A DNA stretch of 64,000 nucleotides from Streptomyces violaceoruber (GTDB lineage Bacteria; Actinomycetota; Actinomycetes; Streptomycetales; Streptomycetaceae). The stretch covers positions 1 through 64,000 of the forward strand of contig JODI01000014.1 in assembly GCA_000720805.1 (NCBI GenBank). Reading direction: 5' to 3'. Every line of letters starts with the position of its first letter. The first letter of the stretch is position 1. Position numbers and translations under genes: made by a program. The notes below the pieces were generated by a model. It saw nothing but the letters and a program-made list of their open reading frames with translations, did no database searches and was not told the origin of the DNA. Shown here piece by piece: positions 24,863 to 35,338 of the stretch.

Positions 24863-27413
24863 GCCGGGCGTTGGTGTACCGCGTCGGCTCGGCGGACGCC
24901 GGGTCCTCGGGCCATGGATGCTTCGGATACCGGCCGCGCAGCTCCGCCCGTACGCCCCTGTAGCCGTCCTTCCAGAAGGAGGCGAGGTCGGCGGTGACGG
25001 CGGCCGGCCGCCCGGCGGGGGACAGGAGATGGACCAGCAGCGGCACCCCGGCCACCCGGGGCGACTCCTGCAGGCCGAACATCTCCTGCAACTTCACCGC
25101 CAGAACGGGCTGTTCGGGACGGTCGTAGCCGATCCGGATCCGGGACCCACTCGGTACGGCGATCCGCTCCGGGGCGAGCTCGTCGAGCCGCGCGGCGTCC
25201 CCGGAGGCCCAGGGCAGCAGCCGCGTGAGCGCCTGCCCGGCGTCGATCCGCGCGAGATCGGCCCGCCGGCGCGCCCTGCCCAGCTCGGGCTCCAGCCACT
25301 CGTCCACGCGCGCGTACAGCGCGTCGTCCGACACATCGGGCCACGGCTCGCCGAGGTGCAGCCGCAGGAAGGCGAGCCGCTGCCGCAGGACGACGGCCTC
25401 GGGCGACCACCGCAGCAACCCGAGCCCTTCCTGCCTCAGCCCTTCGACAAGCGCCTCCCGTACGACAGCGGCGTCCGCGTTCTTGAGCGGCCGGACCGCC
25501 AGCTCGACCGCCCCCAGCCGCTCCACGCGCCGCGCCACCACGTCCCCGTCGGCCCAGTGCACTTCGTCCCGCTCCTCGGCCAGCGTGCCGGCCGCACCCC
25601 GGGCGGTCTCCTCGTCGACCACGGCCCCGAGCCGCACGCGCGCGTGCCCCGTGCCCACGGGCCGATCGGCAACCGCGATCGCGATCCAGGGAGCACCGCC
25701 CAACCCGGTGCCCTGACCGACCTCGGCGCGCGTACCGGAGACCATGAGGTAGGAACCGTCGTCCGCCTCGGTGACCCGCTTGGCGATTCGCTCGGGGAAG
25801 GCGAGAGCGGCGACGAGCCCGGCGACGCTTTCCTCCGTGGCGCCGGCGGACCGCCCGTCGACGTCCCGTGGAAGGGCGCCATGACCGGGCGGCCGCGCGA
25901 ACTCGGCCGCGGCGGCCCGCAGCCGCCGCACCTCCGCACGCCACCGTGCCCCGTAGCCGTCACCCCCGCGCCGAGCGGCCCGCACGGCAGCCGCCAGATC
26001 GTCCCCGTACTCCCGGGGCGGCTCCTCACTCAGCAGAGCGACCACCTCGGCGGCCCGCTCGGCGCCCACCACCGGCGCCGCGTCCGCCAATGCCCGCCCC
26101 AGCCGGGGATGCAGTCCCAGCCGGGCCAGCCGCAGACCCCGTTCCGTGGCCCTGCCGGCGGAGTCCACCGCCCCGACCGCCGTCAGCACCGAGCGCGCCG
26201 CCGCCATCGCCCCGCCCGGCGGCGGATCGAGCAGTGCCAGCCCGGAGGCGTACGGATCGCCCCAGCAGGCCGCCTGCAGCGCGAACGCGGTCAGGTCGGC
26301 CACCTTGATCTCCGGGGCCGGGAAACGCGGCAGGCGGGCGTCCTCCGCCTCCGCCCAGCACCGGTACACCGTCCCCGGCGCCTCCCGCCCGGCCCGGCCC
26401 GCTCGCTGCCGCCCGGCCGCCTGCGACGCCCGTACGGTCGTCAAGGCGCTCAGCCCGCGCGCGTGATCGACCCGCGGCTCCCGCGCCAGCCCCGAGTCGA
26501 CGACCACCCTCACCCCGGGAACCGTCAGCGACGACTCGGCCACGGAGGTCGCGAGCACCACCCGGCGCCGCTGTGCGGGTGCGAGCACCGCGTCCTGCAC
26601 GGCCGCCGGCGCCCGCCCGTGGACCTGGAGCACGTCGACCTCCCCGAAGGCCCCGAGAGCGCCCAACTGCCCGGCGACCCGCGCGATCTCGCCCACGCCG
26701 GGCAGGAAGCACAGCACGTCTCCGGAGCGTTCGGCCAGCGCCCGCCGCACGACCGCCGCCACATGCGTGAGCAGCGCCGGATCCACCCGCATCCCGTGCG
26801 GTGGCCGTACCGGACGCGCCGGCGGCGCCCACACCACCTCCACCGGATACGACACCCCCGCCGCCTCGACCACCGGTGCCCCGCCCAGCAGCCGCGCCCA
26901 GCCGTCCGCGTCGGTCGTCGCGGACGCGGCCACCAGCCGCAGCTCGGGCCGCAGTGTCTCGCGCACGTCCCACAGGAACGCCGCCGCCGTGTCCGCGTCC
27001 AGATGCCTCTCGTGGCACTCGTCCAGCACCACCACGTCGACGCCGGCCAGCTCCGGATCCCGCTGCACCCGTTGCAGCAGCACACCGGTCGTGACGACCT
27101 CCACGCGCGCGTGGCGCCCGACCACCCGCTCCCCGCGCACGGTGAAGCCGACGCTTTCACCGACCTTCTCGCCCAGCAGCCACGCCATCCGCCGTGCCGC
27201 CGCCCGCGCCGCGATCCGCCGCGGCTCGGCCACCAGCACCCGCCGCGCCGGCCCTTCGCCCAGCAGCCCGGCCAGCGCGAGCGGTACGAGGGTCGTCTTG
27301 CCGGTACCGGGCGGCGCGACGAGGACGGCGGTGCCGTTCGCGTCCAGGGCGTCGCCCAGGGCGGGCAGCGCGCCGCGTACGGGAAGGGCGTCCAGGGCGT
27401 CGTAACGGATCAC
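24852..27413 (-). CDS. hrpB: ATP-dependent helicase HrpB
   Basis: DEAH-type RNA helicase family protein of 853 residues. Motif I is PPGTGKTT, motif II DECH, and motif VI QRAGRAGR; the HrpB-specific C-terminal domain ends with the typical SFWKDGYRGVRAELRGRYPKHPWPEDP-type sequence. HrpB acts in RNA metabolism in proteobacteria; its role in actinobacteria is not well defined. ATG start at 27413. The very strong codon bias generates long antisense frames that are not genes. Confidence 0.95.
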   Translation of the reverse strand: MIRYDALDALPVRGALPALGDALDANGTAVLVAPPGTGKTTLVPLALAGLLGEGPARRVLVAEPRRIAARAAARRMAWLLGEKVGESVGFTVRGERVVGRHARVEVVTTGVLLQRVQRDPELAGVDVVVLDECHERHLDADTAAAFLWDVRETLRPELRLVAASATTDADGWARLLGGAPVVEAAGVSYPVEVVWAPPARPVRPPHGMRVDPALLTHVAAVVRRALAERSGDVLCFLPGVGEIARVAGQLGALGAFGEVDVLQVHGRAPAAVQDAVLAPAQRRRVVLATSVAESSLTVPGVRVVVDSGLAREPRVDHARGLSALTTVRASQAAGRQRAGRAGREAPGTVYRCWAEAEDARLPRFPAPEIKVADLTAFALQAACWGDPYASGLALLDPPPGGAMAAARSVLTAVGAVDSAGRATERGLRLARLGLHPRLGRALADAAPVVGAERAAEVVALLSEEPPREYGDDLAAAVRAARRGGDGYGARWRAEVRRLRAAAAEFARPPGHGALPRDVDGRSAGATEESVAGLVAALAFPERIAKRVTEADDGSYLMVSGTRAEVGQGTGLGGAPWIAIAVADRPVGTGHARVRLGAVVDEETARGAAGTLAEERDEVHWADGDVVARRVERLGAVELAVRPLKNADAAVVREALVEGLRQEGLGLLRWSPEAVVLRQRLAFLRLHLGEPWPDVSDDALYARVDEWLEPELGRARRRADLARIDAGQALTRLLPWASGDAARLDELAPERIAVPSGSRIRIGYDRPEQPVLAVKLQEMFGLQESPRVAGVPLLVHLLSPAGRPAAVTADLASFWKDGYRGVRAELRGRYPKHPWPEDPASAEPTRYTNARLRR

Positions 27414-27496
27414 GCCCCCTAGTGTCGTACGCCCGCGGAAAAGCCCTCACGCGCGCGTGCGTTCACAATCCCCTCCCACGCGCGCACGGGGCTGTC

Positions 27497-28429
27497 TCAG
27501 TCCCGCTCGCACACGAAGATCGCCGTTCCCGGGATGAGGTTCCCGCGCAACGGGGACCAGCCGCCCCACTCGGACGTGTTCCAGGCCGGCCACTCCGGCT
27601 CGACCAGGTCGACGAGGCGGAAACCCCCGGCCACCACGTCCCTCACCCGGTCGCCGATCGTGCGGTGGTGCTCGACGTAGACCGCGCGCCCCTCCTCGTC
27701 CTGCTCGACGTAGGGCGTGCGGTCGAAGTACGAGGCGGCCACCGACAGCCCCTCCGGGCCGGGCTCGTCCGGAAAGGCCCAGCGGATCGGGTGCGTCACC
27801 GAGAAGACGAAACGGCCGCCGGGACGCAGCACCCGGTGCATCTCCCTCAGGACCCGCACCGGGTCGGCGACGAACGGCAGCGCCCCGTACGCCGAGCACG
27901 CCAGGTCGAAGGAACCGTCCGCGAAGGGCAGCGCGCCCGCGTCGGCGCACACCAGGGGGAAGGCGCCGCCGATCCGCAGCGCGTGCTGGAGCTGGCGGTG
28001 GGAGATGTCCAGGGCGACCGGACGGGCCCCCTGCGCGGCCAGCCAGCGCGAGCACTGGGCCGCGCCGGCGCCGATCTCCAGGACGTGTCTGCCCTTGAGC
28101 TCCTCCGGCGGGCCGAGCAGCTCGGCCTCGACCTCGTCCAGACCCTCGGGGCCCCACACGAAACGGTCGTCCCCGAGGAACGTGCCGTGCTCGACCTGGT
28201 AGTCGTCCGCGTTGCGGTCCCACCAGCCCCGGTTGGCCCGGGAACTCTCCGTGACATCGGCCGCGCGCCGGGTGGCCACCGGCTCGGTCGTTTCGGACTC
28301 TTGGATGATCGGCTCCCTCGTACTGATCTGCGGCCTCTTCCGTCTGTTTTCCGGCTGCTTCCGCCTGTTCGTCCCGCCGCCGTCCGAACCTGCCGACCCG
28401 CCGACGGTGCGGCACCTGTGGGACGTCAT
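27497..28429 (-). CDS. Class I SAM-dependent methyltransferase
   Basis: A Methyltransf_11-type enzyme. Motif I is VLEIGAGAAQCSRWLA, motif II ALPFADGSFDLACSAYGALPF, and motif III LREMHRVLRPGGRFVFSVTHP. The substrate is not evident. The 310-residue form begins at an ATG at 28429, but the first ~55 residues are low-complexity and basic. A start nearer RANRGWWDRNADDYQVEHG is plausible, because that is where conservation with the family begins. Divergent from rpsA, with about 300 bp between start codons. Confidence 0.88.
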   Translation of the reverse strand: MTSHRCRTVGGSAGSDGGGTNRRKQPENRRKRPQISTREPIIQESETTEPVATRRAADVTESSRANRGWWDRNADDYQVEHGTFLGDDRFVWGPEGLDEVEAELLGPPEELKGRHVLEIGAGAAQCSRWLAAQGARPVALDISHRQLQHALRIGGAFPLVCADAGALPFADGSFDLACSAYGALPFVADPVRVLREMHRVLRPGGRFVFSVTHPIRWAFPDEPGPEGLSVAASYFDRTPYVEQDEEGRAVYVEHHRTIGDRVRDVVAGGFRLVDLVEPEWPAWNTSEWGGWSPLRGNLIPGTAIFVCERD

Positions 28430-28505
28430 CCGCCCCGCGTGGCCTCGTGAGACAGGTTTTGTGCCGGGTATGCGGCGATCCGCCCCGGGTGTGCGCCTTC
28501 GCGCA

Positions 28506-28534
28506 TTGACCCTGCCTGGCTGCCCCCGTATGCT
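28506..28534 (+). promoter_or_regulatory. Candidate HrdB-type promoter of rpsA
   Basis: TTGACC (28506-28511) and TATGCT (28529-28534) are separated by exactly 17 bases, a close match to the housekeeping sigma consensus, located about 200 bp upstream of the rpsA ATG. This is the best promoter-like pair seen in the window and fits a highly expressed ribosomal gene with a long leader. Confidence 0.65.
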
Positions 28535-28614
28535 ACAAGTTGCGCTGCGGGCCTGCGCTCCTCAGACGTAGCAGGCTGCGCTCGCATCTGTTGTATGTCC
28601 CCTCGGTTGTCGAG

Positions 28615-28642
28615 GCGCCATCACCAGTATCTGGTGGGGCGC
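28615..28642 (+). promoter_or_regulatory. Leader hairpin upstream of rpsA
   Basis: Within the presumed rpsA 5' UTR, GCGCC/GGCGC and CACCAG/CTGGTG stack into an 11-bp stem with a small internal loop and a three-base loop TAT. Ribosomal protein S1 represses its own translation through leader structure in E. coli; an analogous role here is an inference. It lies about 90 bases before the start codon. Confidence 0.5.
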
Positions 28643-28733
28643 TTCCTTGGCTGTCCGGCTTCTGCAGAGCGAAACAGGCTCCCGGCGTAAGCAGTACCTA
28701 CGACTCACTGTCCGTACCGGAGCCCTTTCCCAC

Positions 28734-30242
28734 ATGACGAGCAGCACCGAGACCACCTCTACCACTCCGCAGGTAGCGGTCAACGACATCGGTAACGAGG
28801 AAGCCTTCCTCGCCGCGATCGACGAGACGATCAAGTACTTCAACGACGGCGACATCGTCGACGGCGTCATCGTGAAGGTCGACCGGGACGAGGTCCTGCT
28901 CGACATCGGTTACAAGACCGAAGGTGTCATCCCGAGCCGCGAACTCTCGATCAAGCACGACGTCGACCCGAACGAGGTCGTCAAGGTCGGCGACGAGATC
29001 GAAGCCCTTGTTCTCCAGAAGGAGGACAAGGAAGGCCGCCTGATCCTCTCGAAGAAGCGCGCCCAGTACGAGCGCGCCTGGGGCACCATCGAGAAGATCA
29101 AGGAAGAGGACGGCATCGTCACCGGTACCGTCATCGAGGTCGTCAAGGGTGGTCTCATCCTCGACATCGGCCTCCGTGGCTTCCTCCCGGCCTCCCTGGT
29201 CGAGATGCGCCGCGTTCGCGACCTCCAGCCCTACGTGGGCAAGGAGCTCGAGGCCAAGATCATCGAGCTGGACAAGAACCGCAACAACGTGGTCCTGTCC
29301 CGCCGTGCCTGGCTGGAGCAGACCCAGTCCGAGGTCCGCCAGACGTTCCTCACGACCCTCCAGAAGGGTCAGGTCCGTTCCGGTGTGGTCTCCTCGATCG
29401 TCAACTTCGGTGCCTTCGTGGACCTGGGTGGCGTCGACGGTCTGGTCCACGTCTCCGAGCTGTCCTGGAAGCACATCGACCACCCCTCCGAGGTGGTCGA
29501 GGTCGGCCAGGAGGTCACGGTCGAGGTCCTCGACGTCGACATGGACCGCGAGCGTGTCTCCCTGTCGCTGAAGGCGACCCAGGAAGACCCGTGGCAGCAG
29601 TTCGCCCGCACCCACCAGATCGGCCAGGTCGTGCCCGGCAAGGTCACGAAGCTGGTTCCGTTCGGTGCGTTCGTCCGCGTGGACGAGGGCATCGAGGGTC
29701 TGGTCCACATCTCCGAGCTGGCCGAGCGCCACGTGGAGATCCCGGAGCAGGTCGTCCAGGTCAACGACGAGATCTTCGTCAAGGTCATCGACATCGACCT
29801 CGAGCGTCGCCGGATCTCGCTGTCCCTGAAGCAGGCCAACGAGGCCTTCGGTGCCGACCCGGCCTCGGTCGAGTTCGACCCGACGCTGTACGGCATGGCC
29901 GCGTCGTACGACGACCAGGGCAACTACATCTACCCCGAGGGCTTCGACCCCGAGACCAACGACTGGCTCGAGGGCTACGAGACCCAGCGCGAGGCCTGGG
30001 AGCACCAGTACGCCGAGGCGCAGACCCGCTTCGAGCAGCACCAGCAGCAGGTCATCAAGTCCCGCGAGGCGGACGCCGCGGCTGCCGCCGAGGGCGGCGA
30101 CACCGCGGGTGCGGCTCCGGCCGCGTCCGGTGGTGGCGGTGGCGGTTCGTACTCCTCCGAGGGCGCGGACACCTCCGGTGCCCTCGCGTCGGACGAGGCG
30201 CTTGCCGCGCTGCGCGAGAAGCTGGCGGGCGGGCAGAGCTGA
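28734..30242 (+). CDS. rpsA: 30S ribosomal protein S1
   Basis: RNA-binding ribosomal protein that helps recruit mRNA; 502 residues. Four S1 domains follow one another (about 40-105, 122-190, 208-276, 293-362), with repeated signatures such as GVIVKVDRDEVLLDIGYKTEG, FGAFVDLGGVDGLVHVSELSW and FGAFVRVDEGIEGLVHISELA. The C-terminal ~140 residues are an acidic, low-complexity actinobacterial tail with a GGGGGG stretch. The shorter set of S1 domains (four rather than six) is normal for Gram-positives. The ATG at 28734 is used; the frame upstream lies in the leader. Confidence 0.98.
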   Translation: MTSSTETTSTTPQVAVNDIGNEEAFLAAIDETIKYFNDGDIVDGVIVKVDRDEVLLDIGYKTEGVIPSRELSIKHDVDPNEVVKVGDEIEALVLQKEDKEGRLILSKKRAQYERAWGTIEKIKEEDGIVTGTVIEVVKGGLILDIGLRGFLPASLVEMRRVRDLQPYVGKELEAKIIELDKNRNNVVLSRRAWLEQTQSEVRQTFLTTLQKGQVRSGVVSSIVNFGAFVDLGGVDGLVHVSELSWKHIDHPSEVVEVGQEVTVEVLDVDMDRERVSLSLKATQEDPWQQFARTHQIGQVVPGKVTKLVPFGAFVRVDEGIEGLVHISELAERHVEIPEQVVQVNDEIFVKVIDIDLERRRISLSLKQANEAFGADPASVEFDPTLYGMAASYDDQGNYIYPEGFDPETNDWLEGYETQREAWEHQYAEAQTRFEQHQQQVIKSREADAAAAAEGGDTAGAAPAASGGGGGGSYSSEGADTSGALASDEALAALREKLAGGQS

Positions 30243-30267
30243 ACGCCCACTGAGCAGTAGCTCTTGA

Positions 30268-30870
<603 letters not shown>

Positions 30871-31066
30871 GCCCGCAGGGCGGTCACGGCCCTCCACGCG
30901 CGCGCTCTCCTCCTGAGACGTCGGCCTGAGACGTCGGCGCGAGGCATGAAAGCCCACCACGCGGCCCATGAAAGGCCGGCAAAAGGAGCCTGATCAGGGG
31001 CGTGGGTGGGAATGCCCACGTCCTGCAGCGCGTTGTGCAGTACGAACACGAGGAGGAGCGGTCACA

Positions 31067-32005
31067 GTGCTTGATCCGCAGGGTTTGTACGCATGGGAGC
31101 CGAAGGGCCTGGCTGTCGTCGACATGGCGCTCGCACAGGAATCGGCCGGCCTTGTCATGCTCTACCACTTCGACGGATACATCGACGCGGGCGAGACCGG
31201 CGACCAGATCGTCGACCGGCTCCTCGACTCGCTGCCCCACCAGGTCGTCGCCCGCTTCGACCACGACCGGCTCGTCGACTACCGCGCCAGGCGCCCGCTG
31301 CTGACGTTCAAGCGTGACAGCTGGGCCGCGTACGAGGAGCCCACCATCGACGTACGGCTGGTCCAGGACGCCACCGGGGCGCCCTTCCTGCTGCTGTCCG
31401 GACCCGAGCCGGACGTGGAGTGGGAACGCTTCGCCGCGGCCGTCCAGCAGATCGTGGAGCGGCTCGGCGTCCGGCTGTCGGTGAGTTTCCACGGCATCCC
31501 CATGGGCGTCCCGCACACGCGCCCGGTGGGCCTCACCCCGCACGGCAACCGCACGGAACTCGTCCCCGGCCACCGCAGCCCCTTCGAGGAGGCACAGGTG
31601 CCCGGCAGCGCCGAGTCCCTCGTCGAGTACCGCCTCATGGAGGCCGGACACGATGTCCTGGGCGTCGCCGCGCACGTGCCGCACTACATCGCCCGCTCCC
31701 CGTACCCGGACGCGGCACTGACCGTCCTGGAGGCCATCACCGGGGCGACCGGCCTGGTCCTCCCGGGCATCGCGCACGCCCTGCGCACGGACGCCCACCG
31801 CACACAGACCGAGATCGACCGCCAGATCCAGGAGGGCGACGAGGAACTCGTCGCCCTCGTCCAGGGCCTCGAGCACCAGTACGACGCCGCCGCGGGCGCC
31901 GAGACCCGCGGCAACATGCTCGCCGAGCCCGTGGAGATCCCCTCGGCGGACGAGATCGGCCGCGAGTTCGAGAAGTTCCTGGCGGAGCGGGAGGGCGACG
32001 GCTAG
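31067..32005 (+). CDS. PAC2 family protein
   Basis: A 312-residue PAC2-domain protein (proteasome assembly chaperone 2-like fold), common in actinobacteria. Family landmarks are [52 protein letters not shown] and the central [15 protein letters not shown]. Whether it chaperones the actinobacterial proteasome is unproven. The start is GTG at 31067 with AGGAGGAG at ideal spacing; the frame upstream to 30968 is outside the gene. It is the first gene after the amine oxidase remnant. Confidence 0.9.
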   Translation: MLDPQGLYAWEPKGLAVVDMALAQESAGLVMLYHFDGYIDAGETGDQIVDRLLDSLPHQVVARFDHDRLVDYRARRPLLTFKRDSWAAYEEPTIDVRLVQDATGAPFLLLSGPEPDVEWERFAAAVQQIVERLGVRLSVSFHGIPMGVPHTRPVGLTPHGNRTELVPGHRSPFEEAQVPGSAESLVEYRLMEAGHDVLGVAAHVPHYIARSPYPDAALTVLEAITGATGLVLPGIAHALRTDAHRTQTEIDRQIQEGDEELVALVQGLEHQYDAAAGAETRGNMLAEPVEIPSADEIGREFEKFLAEREGDG

Positions 32006-32108
32006 GGGCTTGGGCTCCCGGCGGCGTGAGCCGGCCGAGAGATGTCGGCGGCAGGCCCTTCGGCTCCCGGCGGGTGCGATGTCAGTGGCAGGCCCTAAGC
32101 TTCGGCTC

Positions 32109-32726
32109 ATGCTGAAGGTGGGTCTGACCGGCGGGATCGGCGCCGGCAAGAGCGAGGTGTCGCGGCTGCTCGTGGAGCGCGGTGCCGTGCTGATCGACGC
32201 CGACCGCATCGCGCGCGAGGTCGTCGCGCCGGGGACGCCCGGGCTGGCCTCCGTCGTCGAGGCCTTCGGGACGGACGTCCTCGCCGCCGACGGCAGCCTG
32301 GACCGGCCCGGACTCGGCGCGATCGTCTTCGCCGACCCCGAGAAGCTCGCCGTCCTGAACTCGATCGTCCACCCTCTGGTGGGCGCCCGCTCCCGCGAGC
32401 TGGAACAGGCGGCCGCCGAGGACGCCGTCGTCGTCCACGACGTCCCGCTGCTCACGGAGAACGGCCTCGCGTCGCTGTACGACGTCGTGATCGTCGTCGA
32501 CGCGAGCACCGAGACCCAGCTGGACCGCCTCGTCCGGCTGCGCGGCATGACCGAGGAGGACGCCCGCGCGCGGATGGCCGCCCAGGCGACGCGCGAGAAG
32601 CGTCTGGAGATCGCGGACATCGTCATCGACAACGACGTACCCCTGGACGACCTGCGGGAACGGGTGGGCGAGGTATGGGCCGACCTGATACGCAGGGCAC
32701 ACGCGTCGCAGACTCCCCAGGAATAG
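32109..32726 (+). CDS. coaE: Dephospho-CoA kinase
   Basis: Last step of coenzyme A synthesis: phosphorylates the 3' hydroxyl of dephospho-CoA with ATP. The 205-residue protein has the P-loop GGIGAGKS at its N-terminus, the [13 protein letters not shown] substrate motif, VHPLVGAR, and the [12 protein letters not shown] lid region. Unlike some mycobacterial versions it has no C-terminal GrpB/UPF0157 domain. ATG at 32109; the ribosome site is weak. It is followed after 50 bp by a TPR gene on the same strand. Confidence 0.96.
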   Translation: MLKVGLTGGIGAGKSEVSRLLVERGAVLIDADRIAREVVAPGTPGLASVVEAFGTDVLAADGSLDRPGLGAIVFADPEKLAVLNSIVHPLVGARSRELEQAAAEDAVVVHDVPLLTENGLASLYDVVIVVDASTETQLDRLVRLRGMTEEDARARMAAQATREKRLEIADIVIDNDVPLDDLRERVGEVWADLIRRAHASQTPQE

Positions 32727-32776
32727 CGGCTCCCGGTCCGGGCGTTGAACCCTTGCAGTGAGGGAAGGACTTTGCC

Positions 32777-33157
32777 GTGCCCGAGACCAGCGGATCGACC
32801 GGACGTACTCCGGAGACGCATGTCATCGACTTCCGTGCCGCCGAGCAGTTGCTCGCCGCACGGGACCCGCGAGGCGCGGTGAAGCTGCTCGACTCGGTGA
32901 TCGCCGCGCACCCCGAGAACACCGCGGCCAGACTGCTGCGCGCGCGTTCCTTCTTCGCCGCCGCGCAACTCAGGCCCGCCGAGCTGGAGTTCACCATCGT
33001 GCTGGAGCGCGAACCGGACAACGCGTTCGCGCACTTCGCACTCGCCCGGACCTACGAACGTCAGGGCCGGCCCGACGAGGCCCGGCGCCACTTCAGGCTG
33101 GCGGCGGCGCTGGACCCGAAGCCGGAGTTCCTGAGGGCGGCACGCTTCGAATCGTGA
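32777..33157 (+). CDS. Small tetratricopeptide-repeat protein
   Basis: A 126-residue protein with about three TPR units, seen in AAEQLLAARDPRGAVKLLDSV, TAARLLRARSFFAAAQLRPAE and AFAHFALARTYERQGRPDEA. It has no signal peptide. TPR proteins of this size act as protein-interaction adaptors; the partner is unknown. GTG start at 32777 after GAGGGAAGG. It follows coaE and is probably in the same transcript. Confidence 0.85.
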   Translation: MPETSGSTGRTPETHVIDFRAAEQLLAARDPRGAVKLLDSVIAAHPENTAARLLRARSFFAAAQLRPAELEFTIVLEREPDNAFAHFALARTYERQGRPDEARRHFRLAAALDPKPEFLRAARFES

Positions 33158-33236
33158 GGGCGGCGTCGGGCGCGGGCGGCGAGACCGGCCGGGGCGACTC
33201 GTAGGGCGGTGCCCAGGAGAGCGTTCGGTCCGGCTG

Positions 33237-33503
33237 TCAGCGGTGACGGTTCTCCGGGGGCCGGTACGGAGGGACATCCGGGCCCGGCTGGTAGTGCGGG
33301 CCCTGGCGGATGTGCCGGAGGATCAGGATCAGGTCGACGGTGATCACCAGCCACAGCACCCCGCAGGCGATCGCCCACCCGGTACGGCCGGCCAGCGCGA
33401 ACGCGGCCGTACCGAAGATCGCCCAGACCACACCCCACACGCTCAGCCACATCCGCGCCCGCAGTGCACTGCGTGCGGTCGTCGGCTCACTGCCTGTACG
33501 CAT
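33237..33503 (-). CDS. DUF6343 family small membrane protein
   Basis: An 88-residue protein matching DUF6343 as I know it from Streptomyces. Its N-terminus is MRTGSEPTTARSALRARMWL, followed by two hydrophobic segments (LSVWGVVWAIFGTAAFAL and WAIACGVLWLVITVDLILIL), then the conserved RHIRQGPHYQPG tail. Probably a two-pass inner membrane protein of unknown function. The ATG at 33503 is chosen over an upstream GTG. Divergent from the acyltransferase-domain gene by 77 bp. Confidence 0.8.
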   Translation of the reverse strand: MRTGSEPTTARSALRARMWLSVWGVVWAIFGTAAFALAGRTGWAIACGVLWLVITVDLILILRHIRQGPHYQPGPDVPPYRPPENRHR

Positions 33504-33580
33504 CCGGATCACTACTCCTGTCTGCAAAGTACCCTTCGGAACGGACACTCACCAACGAGGTCGGAACAGGGGGTCACCGC

Positions 33581-34480
33581 GTGCTTCCGGACGCCGATGA
33601 GCTGGCCGAGGTGCTGCTGGACCTGGCCGTACCGCACGAGGACATCAGCGAACTCGTCCGGATGGGTCGAAGAGTCACGGACGACCCGGAACTGCTGCGC
33701 TTCCTCGAGGCGTCGGTCGAGGAACTCGTCCGGGACATGGGAGAGGTCGGCGCCGGGGTCGACCTGCCCGAGCTCGACTGGGCGTCGGGTCCCCTGCAGC
33801 GCTGCTTCCCCGCGTACGTGTTCGTGGCGGCGCTGCCCCACACCCGCGCCCACCACCGCGAGCGGGGCGTCCCCGACGACGTCTCCCGGCGCACCCTCGC
33901 CGACCTCGGGCGGAACATGGCCCTGCACCGCAGGCGATACGGTCTGCCCGGCGTGAACGCCCCGCGCTGGCTCACCCACCACTTCCGGGGCGAGCTCTAC
34001 CAGCTGGGACGGCTCCAGTTCGAGCGCACGCGGCACGGCGAGCGTACGGGGCGGATGATGGCCTCCGCCGGGCTGGACGCGACCCCGGGGGCGCCCTGTC
34101 TGAACCTGCACATCCCCGACTTCCTCGGTCCGCTGTCAGCGGCCGCCTGCGACCGCTCACTGGCGCTGGCCGGCGAGTTCTTCGCGCGGCACTACCCGGA
34201 GGAGAAGTACCGGGCCGCGCTCTGCCACTCCTGGCTGCTCGACCCGCAGCTGAAGCGGTACCTGCCCGAGGACTCCCACATCGTCCGGTTCCAGGAGCGC
34301 TTCCGAATCGCCCGCGAGGACAGGGAGCCCGCGGACACGGAACCGGTCCGATTCGTGTTCGGGAACCCGGACCAGCCGATCGACACCCTGCCGCGGCGTA
34401 CGGCCGTGGAGCGGGCGGTGGGTGATCATCTGCGGGCGGGCGGACATTGGTACCTCGGGCATGGGTGGTTCGCGTGGTGA
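33581..34480 (+). CDS. Acyltransferase domain-containing protein (GNAT-like, DUF5596 type)
   Basis: A 299-residue protein of a Streptomyces family annotated as acyltransferase domain-containing. Recognisable segments are LPDADELAEVLLDLAVPHEDI at the start, DDVSRRTLADLGRNMALHRRRYG in the middle, LNLHIPDFLGPLS, and the C-terminal CHSWLLDPQLKRYLPEDSHIVRFQ. The last half is a GNAT-like fold, the N-terminal helical part is family-specific, and the acyl acceptor is unknown. GTG at 33581 follows AGGGGG. Confidence 0.75.
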   Translation: MLPDADELAEVLLDLAVPHEDISELVRMGRRVTDDPELLRFLEASVEELVRDMGEVGAGVDLPELDWASGPLQRCFPAYVFVAALPHTRAHHRERGVPDDVSRRTLADLGRNMALHRRRYGLPGVNAPRWLTHHFRGELYQLGRLQFERTRHGERTGRMMASAGLDATPGAPCLNLHIPDFLGPLSAAACDRSLALAGEFFARHYPEEKYRAALCHSWLLDPQLKRYLPEDSHIVRFQERFRIAREDREPADTEPVRFVFGNPDQPIDTLPRRTAVERAVGDHLRAGGHWYLGHGWFAW

Positions 34481-34582
34481 GCCGTCACGGCCCTGCCGGG
34501 CCGCCGTTCACCACTCGTCACTCACACGGGTGAATGTGTGCGAGTGCGGAACTGGCGTGCGGGGGCGGGCCGTTGGACGGGC

Positions 34583-35272
34583 ATGGGGCTGAAAATGCGA
34601 GCGGGACACAAGGGGACGGGGCCCGGGGCCATCACGCCGGACGGCTGCGCGGTCGAGCTCTACTCACGGCTGTCGCTGGGACCCGAGCCGGACATCATCG
34701 CGGCGGCCGTGCCCGCGGGGGCACGCATCCTGGAACTGGGCTGCGGCGTCGGGCGCATGACCCACCCACTGCTGGAGCGGGGCTTCACGGTCACGGCGGT
34801 GGACGAGTCCCCGGAGATGCTGGAGCGAGTCCGCGGAGCGCGCACGATATGCAGCCCGATCGAGGCCCTCGACCTGGGGGAGACCTTCGACGTGGTGCTG
34901 CTCGCGTCCTTCCTGGTGCACTCCGGAGACGTCCGGGTGCGGCAGGAACTGCTGCGCACCTGCGCGAGGCATGTCACGCCGGGCGGCTGCGTGCTCATCC
35001 AACGTGAGGGCGAGGACTACCACACCAACGTGCCCCGCGAGCGGGTCGACCCCAGCGGCCTCACCATACGGATCGTGTCGTCGCAGCCGGTGGGCGACGG
35101 GGTCAACTCAGTCCGTGCGGAGTACGAGTACCCGGACGCGACCTGGACCCAGACCTTCCTGGCCCGCCCGCTGACGAAGGAACAGTTCGAGCAGGCACTG
35201 GCGGAGGCAGGCCTGGAGGTGGACAAGTACCTGACGGAGGACCGGATCTGGGTGCGTGCCGTGCGGCGATGA
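34583..35272 (+). CDS. Class I SAM-dependent methyltransferase
   Basis: A 229-residue methyltransferase with motif I ILELGCGVGRMTHPLLERGF, the acidic ribose-binding residue in VTAVDESPEML, and a post-motif region FDVVLLASFLVHSGD. The C-terminal beta part includes WTQTFLARPLTKEQFEQALAEAG. Substrate unknown. The ATG at 34583 is preferred to a GTG at 34538; an internal ATG at 34595 is also possible. Short gap (66 bp) to the DoxX gene on the same strand. Confidence 0.87.
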   Translation: MGLKMRAGHKGTGPGAITPDGCAVELYSRLSLGPEPDIIAAAVPAGARILELGCGVGRMTHPLLERGFTVTAVDESPEMLERVRGARTICSPIEALDLGETFDVVLLASFLVHSGDVRVRQELLRTCARHVTPGGCVLIQREGEDYHTNVPRERVDPSGLTIRIVSSQPVGDGVNSVRAEYEYPDATWTQTFLARPLTKEQFEQALAEAGLEVDKYLTEDRIWVRAVRR

Positions 35273-35338
35273 GTTTTGGAGGGTGGGTCGGTCTACCCCT
35301 GCAACAACTGCATGGACCGCTTCCCCCAGGAGAATCTC

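Noticed and set aside
24813..27422. 869-codon plus-strand frame opposite hrpB
   Set aside because: Complete antisense shadow of a clearly recognised helicase; Pro/Arg/His-rich and without domains.
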